Positions 35,369-52,492 of a DNA stretch of 64,000 nucleotides are shown here, one piece after another. Position 1 is the stretch's first letter. Every line of letters begins with the position of its first letter. The position numbers and the translations under genes were made by a program. The DNA is taken from NCBI RefSeq assembly GCF_004959925.1, contig NZ_SPUW01000003.1, positions 1-64,000 on the forward strand. The letters run 5' to 3'. The notes beneath the pieces were generated by a model. It saw only the letters and a list, made by a program, of their open reading frames with translations, had not been told where the DNA came from and did not search any database. The stretch is from Pseudooceanicola onchidii. Its GTDB lineage: Bacteria; Pseudomonadota; Alphaproteobacteria; Rhodobacterales; Rhodobacteraceae.

Positions 35369-35902
35369 ATGGCGAAGCGGTGGTACTCGGTCAGTGTTCT
35401 GTCGAATTTCGAGAAGAAGATCGCGGAGCAGATCCGGACCTCGGTTGCCGAGCAGGGTCTTGAGGACGAAATCGAAGAAGTGCTGGTCCCGACCGAAGAG
35501 GTGATCGAGATCCGGCGCGGCAAGAAGGTCACGACCGAACGCCGCTTCATGCCCGGCTACGTGCTGGTGCGGATGGAGATGTCGGACCAGGGCTACCACC
35601 TGATCAACTCGATCAACCGCGTCACCGGTTTCCTGGGGCCGCAGGGCCGCCCGATGCCGATGCGTGACGCCGAGGTCGCCGCGATCCTGGGCCGCGTGGC
35701 CGAGGGCGAGGAAACCCCGCGCACCCTGATCCACTTCGAGATCGGCGAGAAGGTCAAGGTCAACGACGGTCCGTTCGAGGACTTCACCGGCATGATCGAG
35801 GAAGTCGACGACGACAACCAGCGCCTGAAGGTGTCGGTGTCGATCTTCGGCCGCGAGACCCCGGTCGAGCTGGAATTCACCCAGGTGACCAAGCAGGGCT
35901 GA
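35369..35902 (+). CDS. nusG: Transcription termination/antitermination factor NusG
   Basis: A 177-aa NusG. The NGN domain has [20 protein letters not shown] and [19 protein letters not shown]-type sequence (about residues 4-75), and the C-terminal KOW domain begins [20 protein letters not shown] (about 125-144). It binds RNA polymerase and Rho or S10. It is followed by a perfect terminator at 35928, so here nusG is not co-transcribed with rplK. Confidence 0.97.
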   Translation: MAKRWYSVSVLSNFEKKIAEQIRTSVAEQGLEDEIEEVLVPTEEVIEIRRGKKVTTERRFMPGYVLVRMEMSDQGYHLINSINRVTGFLGPQGRPMPMRDAEVAAILGRVAEGEETPRTLIHFEIGEKVKVNDGPFEDFTGMIEEVDDDNQRLKVSVSIFGRETPVELEFTQVTKQG

Positions 35903-35927
35903 CACGCCCCGCGATCCGGACACGAAG

Positions 35928-35949
35928 AAGGGGCCCGCGGGCCCCTTTT
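35928..35949. terminator. Terminator between nusG and the convergent 191-aa gene
   Basis: The perfect palindrome AAGGGGCCCGCGGGCCCCTT (35928-35947) is followed by TT on the plus strand and flanked by AAG, so it can serve both converging transcripts. Confidence 0.85.
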
Positions 35950-35972
35950 GCTTGTGCCGGTGGTGGCGGTGA

Positions 35973-36548
35973 TCAGTCCGTGTCGGACGTGTTCGCGGCC
36001 CAGATCGGGGTGCCGTTGAAGGTCGTGTAGCGCGGCGTCGCCTTGCGGCCGCGCTCCAGCCAGGCGGCATGGGCCTCGGCGCGGGCGATGGCCTCGTCCG
36101 TCAGGCGCAGGTCCGGGCGGTTTTCCGACAGACGCGCATAAAGCTCCAGCCCGCGGGTCGAGATGATCGGCGTCACCGAATGCTGCAGACGCCATGTGCC
36201 GGAATTGATCCGCGCCACGATCCGCGCGGCCAGGGTCACCAGGGCCGGGGCAGACGTCGGGTCAGGGAAGACACGGAGCAGGATGGCGAAGCCGACCCAG
36301 AAGTCGGTTTCGGGGTGTTCAGCGATCTCGGCCAGGGCCTGCAGGTCGGCGGTCCTGCTGCGGCTCCACAGGCGGGTCATGACCAGTTCGGCCAGGTCTT
36401 CGTGACCGGCAAAGGGCACGGCGGCACTGAACAGGTCGGGGCGTTCGTCAAGCAGGTGGTCCAGGTAATCGACGGCCTCGTAACACCGGCGCGGAGCAGG
36501 GGCCGCATCCAGAATGCGCGCGGGGAACTGGTCTGTAAGTAGGGTCAT
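35973..36548 (-). CDS. Unrecognised 191-aa protein inside the nusG-rplK gap
   Basis: I do not recognise this family. It is 191 aa, soluble, largely helical by composition (LLDERPDLFSAAVPFAGHEDLAELVMTRLW; ALAEIAEHPETDFWVGFAILL), with no signal or TM. The region 100-190 contains ARIVARINSGTWRLQHSVTPIISTRGLELYARL. It lies on the strand opposite to its ribosomal neighbours, with its start 312 bp before rplK and its end facing the nusG terminator. Codon use looks normal for the genome. The helical repeats could be HEAT/TPR-like, but this is a guess. Confidence 0.7.
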   Translation of the reverse strand: MTLLTDQFPARILDAAPAPRRCYEAVDYLDHLLDERPDLFSAAVPFAGHEDLAELVMTRLWSRSRTADLQALAEIAEHPETDFWVGFAILLRVFPDPTSAPALVTLAARIVARINSGTWRLQHSVTPIISTRGLELYARLSENRPDLRLTDEAIARAEAHAAWLERGRKATPRYTTFNGTPIWAANTSDTD

Positions 36549-36697
36549 GATCGTTAACGTCTCGAGATCAAAAAAGTTCAGCGTGTTAAAGAAGGTTAAT
36601 GTGGCGGCCAGATGGCCGGACCGGGCTAATACGATGACGGTTCAATGGGGCCTGCAGACCAGATTCGCGCGAGGGATGCCAGTGCGGGTCGGATGAC

Positions 36698-36726
36698 TTG
36701 CAATATGGGGCTGTCGGGTGTATCCG
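36698..36726 (+). promoter_or_regulatory. Candidate rplK promoter
   Basis: TTGCAA (36698-36703), 17 bp, TATCCG (36721-36726), about 135 bp before the rplK start. Required in principle because nusG is closed off by a terminator; match to consensus is only moderate. Confidence 0.35.
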
Positions 36727-36817
36727 GCCGCCCTGTCGTGCGGGCATCGATTCCGCGCGGCGGATTCCCGTGGGAGGCGAGGGCGACGCGTTGTCCGGAC
36801 CTGACCACACGACGAAA

Positions 36818-36841
36818 GCCACTGGAACGCGTTCCAGTGGC
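36818..36841. promoter_or_regulatory. Perfect 24-bp palindrome just before rplK
   Basis: GCCACTGGAACG followed directly by its reverse complement, ending 19 bp before the rplK ATG and just ahead of its AGGAG. As RNA it folds to a 10-bp hairpin with a CGCG loop next to the ribosome site, so it may tune translation, for instance by L1 or L11 feedback, or be a protein-binding operator. Confidence 0.55.
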
Positions 36842-36860
36842 GTTGGAAAGGAGAAGGCCA

Positions 36861-37286
36861 ATGGCCAAGAAACTGATCGGCAGCCTCAAGCTGCAAGTGC
36901 CCGCCGGGCAGGCAAACCCGTCCCCGCCCGTGGGCCCCGCGCTGGGTCAGCGCGGCATCAACATCATGGAATTCTGCAAGGCGTTCAACGCCAAGACGCA
37001 GGAAATGGAGCCCGGCGCGCCGTGCCCGACCGTGATTTCCTACTACCAGGACAAATCCTTCACGATGGAAATCAAGACGCCGCCCGCGTCTTACTACATC
37101 AAGAAGGCGGCCAAGCTGAAATCCGGTTCGAAAGAGCCCGGTAAGTCGGTTGCCGGCCACATCACTGTCGCCCAGGTGAAAGAGATCGCCGAAGCGAAGA
37201 TGAAGGATCTGAACGCCAACGACATCGAAGGCGCGATGCAGATCATCCTGGGCTCCGCCCGCTCCATGGGCATCGAGGTGAAGTAA
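36861..37286 (+). CDS. rplK: 50S ribosomal protein L11
   Basis: A 141-aa L11. The N-terminal domain has [30 protein letters not shown], the proline-rich loop contacted by release factors and thiopeptides, and the C-terminal 23S-binding domain has [28 protein letters not shown]. It binds the GTPase-associated rRNA near EF-G and RelA. AGGAG precedes the ATG, and rplA starts 1 nt after the stop. Confidence 0.98.
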   Translation: MAKKLIGSLKLQVPAGQANPSPPVGPALGQRGINIMEFCKAFNAKTQEMEPGAPCPTVISYYQDKSFTMEIKTPPASYYIKKAAKLKSGSKEPGKSVAGHITVAQVKEIAEAKMKDLNANDIEGAMQIILGSARSMGIEVK

Positions 37287-37287
37287 G

Positions 37288-37986
37288 ATGGGAAAGATTG
37301 GTAAGCGCACGATCGCTGCTCGCGAAGCTTTCGCCGGCAAGGAAGACATCTCGGTCGAAGACGCCGTTGCCCTGATCAAGGCCAACGCTTCGGCCAAGTT
37401 CGACGAAACCATCGAGATCGCGATGAACCTGGGCGTCGACCCGCGTCACGCCGACCAGATGGTTCGTGGCGTCGTCGGTCTGCCGAACGGCACCGGCAAG
37501 GACGTTCGCGTCGCTGTTTTCGCCCGTGGCCCCAAGGCTGACGAAGCGAAAGAAGCTGGTGCGGACATCGTTGGCGCCGAAGACCTGATGGAAACCATCC
37601 AGGGCGGCACGATCGATTTCGACCGCTGCATCGCAACCCCGGACATGATGCCGATCGTCGGCCGTCTGGGTAAGGTGCTTGGCCCGCGTAACCTGATGCC
37701 GAACCCCAAGGTCGGCACGGTGACCATGGACGTCGCGGATGCCGTCAAGGCAGCCAAGGGCGGTGAAGTCCAGTTCAAGGCCGAAAAGGCCGGTGTCGTG
37801 CACGCAGGTGTCGGCAAGGCGTCCTTCGACGATGCCAAGCTGATCGAGAACATCCGCGCCTTCGTGGATGCCGTCTCCAAAGCCAAGCCCGCGGGCGCGA
37901 AAGGCACCTACATGAAGAAGGTGTCCCTGTCGTCCTCCATGGGCCCGGGCGTGTCGGTGTCGATCGAAAGCGCGACCGGCAACTGA
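37288..37986 (+). CDS. rplA: 50S ribosomal protein L1
   Basis: A 232-aa L1. The L1-stalk protein signature [16 protein letters not shown] (about 131-146) and two-domain layout are present. In many bacteria L1 also represses its own operon by binding its mRNA. It is tightly linked to rplK. It is followed by a terminator at 38009, which splits the L11-L1 unit from rplJL. Confidence 0.98.
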   Translation: MGKIGKRTIAAREAFAGKEDISVEDAVALIKANASAKFDETIEIAMNLGVDPRHADQMVRGVVGLPNGTGKDVRVAVFARGPKADEAKEAGADIVGAEDLMETIQGGTIDFDRCIATPDMMPIVGRLGKVLGPRNLMPNPKVGTVTMDVADAVKAAKGGEVQFKAEKAGVVHAGVGKASFDDAKLIENIRAFVDAVSKAKPAGAKGTYMKKVSLSSSMGPGVSVSIESATGN

Positions 37987-38008
37987 TCCGCGCGATCAAC
38001 GGATAGGG

Positions 38009-38037
38009 AAGGGGCGTGCCGCTGGCGCGCCCCTTTT
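38009..38037 (+). terminator. Terminator after rplA
   Basis: Stem AAGGGGCG / CGCCCCTT (38009-38016 and 38028-38035), extendable inside by GC pairs, followed by TTTT. Intrinsic type. Confidence 0.75.
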
Positions 38038-38115
38038 CATTTGGTCGGATTGGTGGGGGCGGGGGACTCATTTTCTCCACATTCTGGGGGTAGCTTTTCG
38101 CAAAAAGGCAGGCAC

Positions 38116-39183
38116 ATGAGCACCGATACCCCTCTCTCCCGGCCCGCGTTGCGGTTGCTGCCCCGGTCGCGGCTGACCGTGGGCACCATTCTGCGTGAAC
38201 CGGTCGAGACGGTCGTGCGCTTCGTGGCGTGGTACCTGGCGCAGGAGGCCGACCGGATCGTGCTGTGCTTTGACGATCCTGCCGATCCGGCCGCCGATCT
38301 GATGTCCGGGGTCAGCCGGGTCGAGGTCATCCGCTGCACGACCGAGTTCTGGCAGAGGCTCGGCCTGGATCCGGCCGCGCGGTTCACCAAGCGACAGAAC
38401 GCCGCGATGAGCCATGTCTACGACACGGTCTGCGGTGGCTGGTTCCTGAACGTCGACAGTGATGAACTGCTTCACCTGGACGGGCGGACGCTGGCCGAGG
38501 AAGTCCAGGCCCAGCCCAAGGATGTCCCGACCTTCCGGGTGGAGCCGGTCGAACACCTGCAGACCCCGGACAGCCCCGGGCACCATTTCCGGTGCCTGAT
38601 GAAGCCCTGGATGCAGCGGCGGGTCTATGGCGACCTGGCCCCGGCGATGAAGGTGCGGGCCGGGCTGATGGGGCATGTGCACGGCAAGTCCTGCACCCGC
38701 GCCGGGTTGCCCGGCGTGACCCTGCGCCAGCATTGGGCGCAAGGCGCGGGCGGCGATCCGATCGAAGGTCCGGTGCTGGGCCGGGCCGAGGGCGCGCATC
38801 TGTTGCACTTCGTCGACCAGGGGTTCGAGACCTGGCGGGCCAAGCTGCCCTGGCGGCTGTCGTCGCGCGGGTTCCGCGGCCCGATCCGCGAGGTCATCTC
38901 CGCGGCCCTGGATCTGCCGGATCCCGTGCCGGAACTGCGCCGACTTTATGATCTGTTCTTCGTCTTCGATCGCGACAGGCTGGATCTGCTGGGCGAGGTG
39001 CGCGCGCGCTTGGATCTGGACGTGACCCCCGACGACCTGATTGGCCCGCAGTTGGGCAGCGAATTGCTGTTCTCGACCCTGCGCGCCGGGGCAGGGGGCA
39101 CAGAAGAGGCCGATCTGGTCGATGTCGAGCTTGCGCCGCTGTCCTTCGACTTTGCCGACCGCCCGCAGCGTCGGCTCGTGTAA
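38116..39183 (+). CDS. Glycosyltransferase family 2-like protein between rplA and rplJ
   Basis: A 355-aa cytosolic protein of the GT2-like group known from polysaccharide or capsule-type loci (Glyco_tranf_2_4 form). The N-terminal GT-A-like part has TVGTILREPVETVVRFVAWYLAQEADRIVLCFDDP, and the metal-binding region is WFLNVDSDELLHL (DSD). The remainder is less conserved and ends near RPQRRLV. ATG at 38116 follows AAGGCAGG; upstream in-frame sequence overlaps the rplA terminator. It lies on the plus strand inside the ribosomal block but between a terminator and the long rplJ leader, so it is likely its own unit. Acceptor and donor sugars are unknown. Confidence 0.8.
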   Translation: MSTDTPLSRPALRLLPRSRLTVGTILREPVETVVRFVAWYLAQEADRIVLCFDDPADPAADLMSGVSRVEVIRCTTEFWQRLGLDPAARFTKRQNAAMSHVYDTVCGGWFLNVDSDELLHLDGRTLAEEVQAQPKDVPTFRVEPVEHLQTPDSPGHHFRCLMKPWMQRRVYGDLAPAMKVRAGLMGHVHGKSCTRAGLPGVTLRQHWAQGAGGDPIEGPVLGRAEGAHLLHFVDQGFETWRAKLPWRLSSRGFRGPIREVISAALDLPDPVPELRRLYDLFFVFDRDRLDLLGEVRARLDLDVTPDDLIGPQLGSELLFSTLRAGAGGTEEADLVDVELAPLSFDFADRPQRRLV

Positions 39184-39604
39184 CGGCGGGCTGTCGCCGG
39201 GGCGGGGTCGGCGGTTTGCCGCGCCACGTTTTTTTGCTGCACCTGCGCGTGAAACGTGTTATTTTCCGTAACCATACAAAGCGACGTTGCGGTGCCGTTC
39301 CGGTGCGACGTCCCTTTCCGGGTGAAGTGAAGTCGAAAAGGTCTTCACTTTCCTTTTGCGATTCACTAAACCGCCACCTGTTGTTGCCCCGGATTCGGGG
39401 CCAATGACGATTCGTCCGAGACGGTGGGTTGGAGAGATCCTGTAATTCCTGCCTGAGACGGGTAAGACCCAGATTTCTTCGGTGGCTCCAGTAGAGCACC
39501 CGGGGCGAGATTGGACGGACCCGTAAGGACCCGAATAGTCGGGGCTTTATGTCCCGGCTGAACTGAGCCGGAGGGTCTGACCCTCCACTACTTGGAGTGA
39601 AACT
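39184..39604 (+). promoter_or_regulatory. rplJL leader region (421 bp), candidate L10 autoregulatory RNA
   Basis: No gene is seen. The left 150 bp are AT-richer (TTTTTTTGC, GTGTTATTTTCC) and may hold the promoter. The right part is structured: CCGGCT (39554-39559) pairs with AGCCGG (39566-39571), and overlapping it GGAGGG pairs with CCCTCC (39570-39586), so the two stems exclude each other, right before the ribosome site. Long rplJ leaders bound by L10-(L7/L12)4 are known in many bacteria, and this is the likely equivalent; I cannot confirm the consensus by eye. Confidence 0.55.
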
Positions 39605-40117
39605 GTGGATAGAGCCCAGAAAGAGAAAGTGGTCGACGAGCTCGGCCAGATCTTCGAAAGCTCTGGCGTTGTCGTGGTTGCCCACTACACCGGCCTCACG
39701 GTTGCTGAGATGCAGACACTGCGCGCAAAGGCTCGTGAAGCCGATGCAAGCGTCCGCGTCGCCAAGAACAGGCTTGCCAAGATCGCCCTGGACGGAAAGC
39801 CCTGCGAAAGCATCGGCTCGCTCCTGACGGGGATGACCGTTCTGACCTATTCCGAAGACCCCGTTGCAGCAGCAAAGGTGGCCGAGGACTTCGCCAAGGA
39901 AAACAAAAAGTTTGAGATCCTTGGCGGTGCAATGGGTGAGAACGCTCTTGACCGTGCCGGCGTTGAAGCCGTGTCGAAGATGCCGTCCCGCGAGGAGCTT
40001 ATCGCTTCCATCGTCGGCTGCATCGGCGCACCCGCTTCGAACATCGCCGGGGCAATTGGCGCACCTGCTTCGAACATCGCCTCCATCCTGTCCACGATCG
40101 AGGACAAGGCGGCGTAA
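39605..40117 (+). CDS. rplJ: 50S ribosomal protein L10
   Basis: A 170-aa L10. The N-terminal rRNA-binding part has [35 protein letters not shown], and the C-terminal helix anchors L7/L12 dimers. The start is GTG at 39605, preceded by GGAG 7 nt away. An Ala/Ile-rich near-duplicated segment, [11 protein letters not shown] then [11 protein letters not shown], sits in the L12-binding helix. Co-transcribed with rplL, 71 bp on. Confidence 0.97.
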   Translation: MDRAQKEKVVDELGQIFESSGVVVVAHYTGLTVAEMQTLRAKAREADASVRVAKNRLAKIALDGKPCESIGSLLTGMTVLTYSEDPVAAAKVAEDFAKENKKFEILGGAMGENALDRAGVEAVSKMPSREELIASIVGCIGAPASNIAGAIGAPASNIASILSTIEDKAA

Positions 40118-40188
40118 GCAACCTGAGATACGGCGTAGGGTTGAACACCTTAACGTTGGAACACATCTAAAGATACGGAAACAGTAAA

Positions 40189-40572
40189 ATGGCTGATCTG
40201 AAGAAACTGGCAGAAGAGATCGTTGGTCTGACGCTTCTCGAAGCACAAGAACTGAAAACCATCCTGAAAGACGAGTACGGCATCGAGCCCGCAGCTGGCG
40301 GCGCTGTCATGATGGCCGGCCCCGCAGGCGGCGACGCCGGTGGCGCAGCTGAAGAAGAAAAGACCGAATTCGACGTCATCCTGAAGTCGGCCGGCGCTTC
40401 CAAGATCAACGTGATCAAAGAAGTCCGCGGCATCACCGGTCTGGGCCTGAAAGAAGCCAAAGAGCTCGTCGAAGCTGGTGGCAAGGCCGTCAAAGAAGGC
40501 GCGTCCAAGGCGGAAGCCGAAGAGATCAAAGCCAAGCTGGAAGCAGCTGGCGCAGAGATCGAACTCAAGTAA
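40189..40572 (+). CDS. rplL: 50S ribosomal protein L7/L12
   Basis: A 127-aa L7/L12. The N-terminal dimer domain (about 1-30), an Ala/Gly-rich hinge with [20 protein letters not shown] (about 36-55) and the factor-binding C-terminal domain ([36 protein letters not shown]) are complete. It recruits translation GTPases. Codon use is strongly biased, as in a highly expressed gene. Confidence 0.98.
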   Translation: MADLKKLAEEIVGLTLLEAQELKTILKDEYGIEPAAGGAVMMAGPAGGDAGGAAEEEKTEFDVILKSAGASKINVIKEVRGITGLGLKEAKELVEAGGKAVKEGASKAEAEEIKAKLEAAGAEIELK

Positions 40573-40577
40573 TCGGG

Positions 40578-40611
40578 GCGTAGGCGGTGCGTGCCAGCAC
40601 GCACCCTACGC
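40578..40611. repeat. REP-like palindrome, GGTGCGTGC flavour, with extended GCGTAGG/CCTACGC arms
   Basis: The same core as at 32733-32757, here with complementary outer arms GCGTAGG (40578-40584) and CCTACGC (40605-40611), forming a long hairpin 5 bp after the rplL stop. Confidence 0.75.
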
Positions 40612-40621
40612 GACGTTTATC

Positions 40622-40686
40622 AGGCTGAATCCGGGAAATCCGGGTTCAGCCGAACCTGTCTCAGAGAGGGCTTTTGCGAAAGCCCT
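40622..40686 (+). promoter_or_regulatory. Two stem-loops in the rplL-rpoB gap
   Basis: The first hairpin pairs GGCTGAATCC with GGGTTCAGCC (about 40623-40651). The second pairs AGGGCTTT (40667-40674) with AAAGCCCT (40679-40686) around a TGCG loop. Neither has a T tract. The place matches the attenuator/processing region that sets the rplL:rpoB ratio in other bacteria; here about 140 bp of unstructured leader follows to rpoB. Confidence 0.5.
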
Positions 40687-40829
40687 GCCTAAGGCGAGGT
40701 TCACAGGATCGGGAGGCCACCATACGGGAGGTGGCCAGGCATGGATCCGAACCCCCTGTTTCGAAAAGGGCGCAGTGCCGGGCCCGACGGCATTTGCGTT
40801 CTGATGTGAAACGAAAGGTGACTTACGTC

Positions 40830-44966
<4,137 letters not shown>

Positions 44967-44979
44967 GGCGCATGCCTTT

Positions 44980-44999
44980 GGGCGGTCTTCGGATCGCCC
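44980..44999 (+). promoter_or_regulatory. UUCG-capped hairpin between rpoB and rpoC
   Basis: GGGCGGTC (44980-44987), loop TTCG, GATCGCCC (44992-44999): an 8-bp stem with one G-U pair and a stable tetraloop. It probably marks a processing or stability point in the rpoBC message. Confidence 0.5.
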
Positions 45000-45037
45000 G
45001 CCCTCATCCCTCCCGCCCTGTCATCTAGGAAAAAGAC

Positions 45038-49279
<4,242 letters not shown>

Positions 49280-49302
49280 TCCGTAACTGGAATGCGTAAA
49301 TT

Positions 49303-49341
49303 ATCAGGCCCCCGGGGACACCCGGGGGCCTGATTGCTTTT
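49303..49341 (+). terminator. Terminator after rpoC
   Basis: A perfect 14-bp stem (ATCAGGCCCCCGGG and complement at 49321-49334), GACA loop, then TGCTTTT. It ends the rplJL-rpoBC unit. Confidence 0.88.
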
Positions 49342-49420
49342 GAGCAGGGGCTCTGCCCCCTTGGCCTGCGGCCAATTCCCCCGGGATATGAGAACCAGAG
49401 GAAGCCCGGACGCGCGCGCC

Positions 49421-49474
49421 CCTCTTCTTCTGGTCCGAAATACCTCGGGAGGTCTGGAGGGCAGGGCCCTCCAG
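49421..49474. repeat. Dispersed intergenic repeat, copy 2
   Basis: Contains CCGAAATACCTCGGGAGGTC and the hairpin GGAGGGC-AGG-GCCCTCC (49456-49472), matching the element at 34843-34893. Between it and the rpoC terminator is another small dyad, GGGGCTCTGCCCC, and GGCCTGCGGCC. Confidence 0.7.
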
Positions 49475-49551
49475 TTCCGCAAGGGCCGTCCTGCGCTTCC
49501 GTTTGGTCATGGGCCGTGGCATGGGTTTGCAACGACGACGGGGAGGGGCGG

Positions 49552-50442
49552 ATGCTGACCGACAACACGAAGGGCGCGCTGGTGATGGCGCTGTCGATGG
49601 CGCTTTTCACGCTCAACGATGCCTTCATGAAACTGCTGGCGGGGCAGGTGCCGCTGTATCAGATCCTGACGCTGCGCAACGGCGCGGTAACGCTGGCCTT
49701 CCTGGCGGTGGCCTGGGGAACCGGCGCCTTCCGGCGCGGGTTGTCGCGCCGGGATCTGGGCCTGTCGGTGCTGCGCGGTGTGGCCGAGGTCGCGACGGCC
49801 TATTTCTTCCTCAACGCGCTTTTCAACATGCCGCTGGCCAATGCCACGGCGGTCCTGCAGTTTGCGCCGCTGACCGTGATGCTGGCGGCGGCACTCTTCC
49901 TTGGCGAACCGATCGGCTGGCGGCGGATCACGGCGGCGCTGGTGGGGTTCTGTGGCGTGATGCTGATCGTGCGGCCGGGGCCCGAGGGGTTCAACCTTTA
50001 CGCCATCTATACCCTGATTGCGGTCGGCTGCCTGACGATGCGCGATATCGTGACCCGCAAGCTGTCGCGCGAGGCGCCGACGCTGCTGGTGACCTCGATC
50101 ACCTCGGGGATGATCTTTGTCTTCTATGGCGGGCTGGGGCTGGTCGAGGGCTGGGCGCCGCTGGACGGGCGGTCGGGCGCGCTGATCGGCGGTGCGGCGG
50201 TGATGGTTCTGGGGGCGTACCTGGCCTCGGTGCAGGCGATGCGCGTCGGTGAGGTCAGCTTCGTTTCGCCCTTCCGCTACACCGCGCTGATCTGGGGGCT
50301 GGTGCTGGGGCTGGTGGTCTTCGGGGACTGGCCGACCGGGCTGACGCTGCTGGGGGCGGCGATCGTGGTGGGGTCGGGGATCTATTCCTTCCTGCGCGAA
50401 GTGCGGGTGCGTCGGCGGGCGGCTCTGGCCACTATGCACTGA
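49552..50442 (+). CDS. DMT-superfamily (EamA) transporter
   Basis: A 296-aa integral membrane protein with ten hydrophobic helices in two EamA repeats (about 8-140 and 150-285). Typical repeat ends are seen: [42 protein letters not shown] in repeat 1 and [18 protein letters not shown] in repeat 2. It exports or imports small metabolites; the substrate is unknown. The start at 49552 is fixed by GGGAGGGG. It lies between rpoC and rpsL but behind a terminator, and its end overlaps the convergent glycosyltransferase by 11 nt. Confidence 0.9.
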   Translation: MLTDNTKGALVMALSMALFTLNDAFMKLLAGQVPLYQILTLRNGAVTLAFLAVAWGTGAFRRGLSRRDLGLSVLRGVAEVATAYFFLNALFNMPLANATAVLQFAPLTVMLAAALFLGEPIGWRRITAALVGFCGVMLIVRPGPEGFNLYAIYTLIAVGCLTMRDIVTRKLSREAPTLLVTSITSGMIFVFYGGLGLVEGWAPLDGRSGALIGGAAVMVLGAYLASVQAMRVGEVSFVSPFRYTALIWGLVLGLVVFGDWPTGLTLLGAAIVVGSGIYSFLREVRVRRRAALATMH

Positions 50443-51235
50443 AGATCGCGCGGACCCGTCGGACATCGACGCCGAACCGTGCGCGGATCAGCGCCTCTTC
50501 CTCTGGGGTGGGGGGGCGCAGGTCGTCGGGCAGGGCAGGGGCATCCTGACGGCTGTCGTTCCAGTCGCCGTAGCCCCGCAGGTACATCGGAGGACCGCCG
50601 ACGGGCACGCAGGTCATGAACTTTTCCAGCTTCACATGGCTGAAGTTCATCACCGTCAGCTGCACATCAGGTTCGAACATCACCGCCAGGGCGGCGGTCA
50701 TGAAAGGCGCGGTGGTGCGGCGCAGGCGCAGGCCCTCGGGGCCGGGTGCGGCGATGAAGCCGTCGCGGAAGTCGATGGCGATGTGGCGGTTGCCGGTCAA
50801 TGCCCGTGTCTGCGCGGCGGCCTCGGCCCTGAGGCGGGCGGTGAATTCCACCGCCACGCCGTCGTCGTCGTCCAGGCGGTATTGCAGCGTGATCCGTCCC
50901 TTGTCGCGGACCGAATTGATCGCGGCCTGCATCACCTTGCGATGCGGGCCGGGCGGATGGGCCTGGATCACGACCTGGGGGATATCGGCGGTCAGCCGGT
51001 CCAGCCTTGTGCGCCAGGCGGCGGGCAGGTCATCGCCCACCACGATCAGGAAGGTGAAATCGGGATCGGTCTGGGCGCGCAGGCCGGGCAGGGTAAAGGC
51101 CTCGAACGTGCGAAAGCGGGCCTCCATCCGGTCGGGGGCATAGAGGTAGGCGGCGCGGGTGGCCGGATCGTCGTGTTCGACCTGGAAGCCGCCGAGCGCG
51201 GGATAGGAGAAACGGCAAAGGCCGATGACCTGCAT
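50432..51235 (-). CDS. Glycosyltransferase, putative rhamnosyltransferase family
   Basis: A 267-aa protein of the group annotated as putative rhamnosyltransferases in Rhodobacterales. It begins [23 protein letters not shown]; the central [15 protein letters not shown] (about 117-131) is a probable metal/nucleotide-sugar DDDD motif, preceded by [20 protein letters not shown]. The start at 51235 follows AGGA; an ATG 15 nt upstream lacks a ribosome site. Long continuations of this frame across rpsL-fusA are antisense shadow, not gene. It faces the DMT transporter with an 11-nt convergent overlap. Confidence 0.8.
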   Translation of the reverse strand: MQVIGLCRFSYPALGGFQVEHDDPATRAAYLYAPDRMEARFRTFEAFTLPGLRAQTDPDFTFLIVVGDDLPAAWRTRLDRLTADIPQVVIQAHPPGPHRKVMQAAINSVRDKGRITLQYRLDDDDGVAVEFTARLRAEAAAQTRALTGNRHIAIDFRDGFIAAPGPEGLRLRRTTAPFMTAALAVMFEPDVQLTVMNFSHVKLEKFMTCVPVGGPPMYLRGYGDWNDSRQDAPALPDDLRPPTPEEEALIRARFGVDVRRVRAIFSA

Positions 51236-51601
51236 GGGGGCGTCCTGCATGTTGCGCGGCGTGGTGGGCCGGGACGGATCCGGGCTTGTGACCGGCGGTT
51301 CGGCAGAGTATTGCAGCCGGACCGTTCGGCGGCAAGCCGGGCGGGGGGCCGTGTTGACAAGGGGTGCGACTCTGCGTATACGCGCGCCAATCGGCCCGGG
51401 GTCTCCCCGCCGGCTATCAAATTCGAAGTGGTCAAGATCCGGGTTGCAACGCCCCGATCCTCTGTAAAACCCGCCGCGTCGTTCCCCGCGAACGAGGGGA
51501 CGCATGCGGTTTTTTATGCGTTGCGTGGACGCGCGCAGCGTGAAGAGAGAAACGGCACCCACAAGGTGCGCACATATGTGAGAGATGGGGAATATCGCCC
51601 G
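51236..51601 (+). promoter_or_regulatory. 366-bp gap before rpsL: str promoter and leader
   Basis: No gene is seen. It holds a strong promoter (51354-51382, separate entry) and a leader of about 210 nt. In the leader, CCCC (51484-51487) pairs with GGGG (51496-51499), and next to it ACGCAT (51500-51505) pairs with ATGCGT (51516-51521) around a loop with six T, which could be an attenuator-like switch. In-frame extensions of rpsL through this region are not coding. Confidence 0.55.
51354..51382 (+). promoter_or_regulatory. Strong sigma70-type promoter of the str block
   Basis: TTGACA (51354-51359), exactly 17 bp, TATACG (51377-51382). The best promoter in the window, pointing at rpsL-rpsG-fusA-tuf. 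Confidence 0.75.
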
Positions 51602-51973
51602 ATGCCAACGATCCAGCAGCTGATCCGGAAACCCCGGCAGCCCAAAGTCAAACGCTCCAAATCCCAGCACCTGGAACAGTGCCCGCAGAAACGCGGCGTC
51701 TGCACCCGGGTCTACACCACCACGCCCAAGAAGCCGAACTCGGCAATGCGTAAGGTGGCCAAGGTTCGCCTGACCAACGGCTACGAAGTCATCAGCTATA
51801 TCCCGGGCGAAAGCCACAACCTTCAGGAACACTCTGTCGTCCTGATCCGTGGCGGCCGGGTGAAAGACCTTCCGGGCGTCCGTTACCACATTCTCCGCGG
51901 CGTGCTGGATACCCAGGGCGTCAAAGACCGTAAGCAGCGTCGTTCGAAGTACGGCGCGAAGCGTCCGAAGTAA
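51602..51973 (+). CDS. rpsL: 30S ribosomal protein S12
   Basis: A 123-aa S12. The decoding-site loop reads [15 protein letters not shown] with Lys at the streptomycin position 43, and the second loop [13 protein letters not shown] has Lys at 88, so it is the sensitive form. First gene of the str block; rpsG begins 12 bp on. Confidence 0.98.
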   Translation: MPTIQQLIRKPRQPKVKRSKSQHLEQCPQKRGVCTRVYTTTPKKPNSAMRKVAKVRLTNGYEVISYIPGESHNLQEHSVVLIRGGRVKDLPGVRYHILRGVLDTQGVKDRKQRRSKYGAKRPK

Positions 51974-51985
51974 GAGGATTACCAG

Positions 51986-52456
51986 ATGTCCCGCCGTCAC
52001 GCCGCTGAAAAACGCGAAGTCCTGCCCGACGCCAAGTATGGCGATCGGGTTCTGACGAAGTTCATGAACAACCTGATGATCGACGGCAAGAAAGCTGTTG
52101 CCGAACGTATCGTCTACAACGCCCTCGAGCGCATCGAAGCCAAGGTCAAGCGCGCCCCGGTCGAGCTGTTCCACGAAGCTCTCGACAACATCAAGCCGTC
52201 GGTCGAGGTTCGCTCGCGCCGCGTTGGTGGTGCCACCTACCAGGTTCCGGTCGAAGTGCGCCCCGAGCGCCGCGAAGCCCTGGCCATCCGCTGGCTGATC
52301 AACGCGTCGCGTTCGCGCAACGAGAACACCATGGAAGAGCGCCTGGCGGGTGAGCTTCTGGATGCCGTCAATTCGCGCGGATCCGCCGTCAAGAAGCGTG
52401 AAGACACGCACAAGATGGCCGATGCGAACAAGGCATTCAGCCACTACCGCTGGTAA
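51986..52456 (+). CDS. rpsG: 30S ribosomal protein S7
   Basis: A 156-aa S7 with the usual basic start [40 protein letters not shown] and the C-terminal [21 protein letters not shown]-type tail. It nucleates the 30S head and in E. coli represses the str operon by binding the rpsL-rpsG gap; here that gap is only 12 nt. Confidence 0.98.
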   Translation: MSRRHAAEKREVLPDAKYGDRVLTKFMNNLMIDGKKAVAERIVYNALERIEAKVKRAPVELFHEALDNIKPSVEVRSRRVGGATYQVPVEVRPERREALAIRWLINASRSRNENTMEERLAGELLDAVNSRGSAVKKREDTHKMADANKAFSHYRW

Positions 52457-52492
52457 TTCCGACCGAAACTTTTCGACCAAAGGCTGCATAAC

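Larger units (their letters stand above)
36549..36860. other. 312-bp gap before rplK: promoters and a 24-bp palindrome
   Basis: No gene is seen here. The left part must hold the promoter of the minus-strand 191-aa gene; it is AT-richer, with several GTTAA stretches. The right part holds a candidate rplK promoter and the palindrome annotated separately. An in-frame extension of rplK back to 36645 has no ribosome site and is not coding. Confidence 0.6.

Noticed and set aside
36645-36860. N-terminal extension of rplK
   Set aside because: L11 is complete from 36861 with AGGAG; the extension covers the promoter and palindrome.
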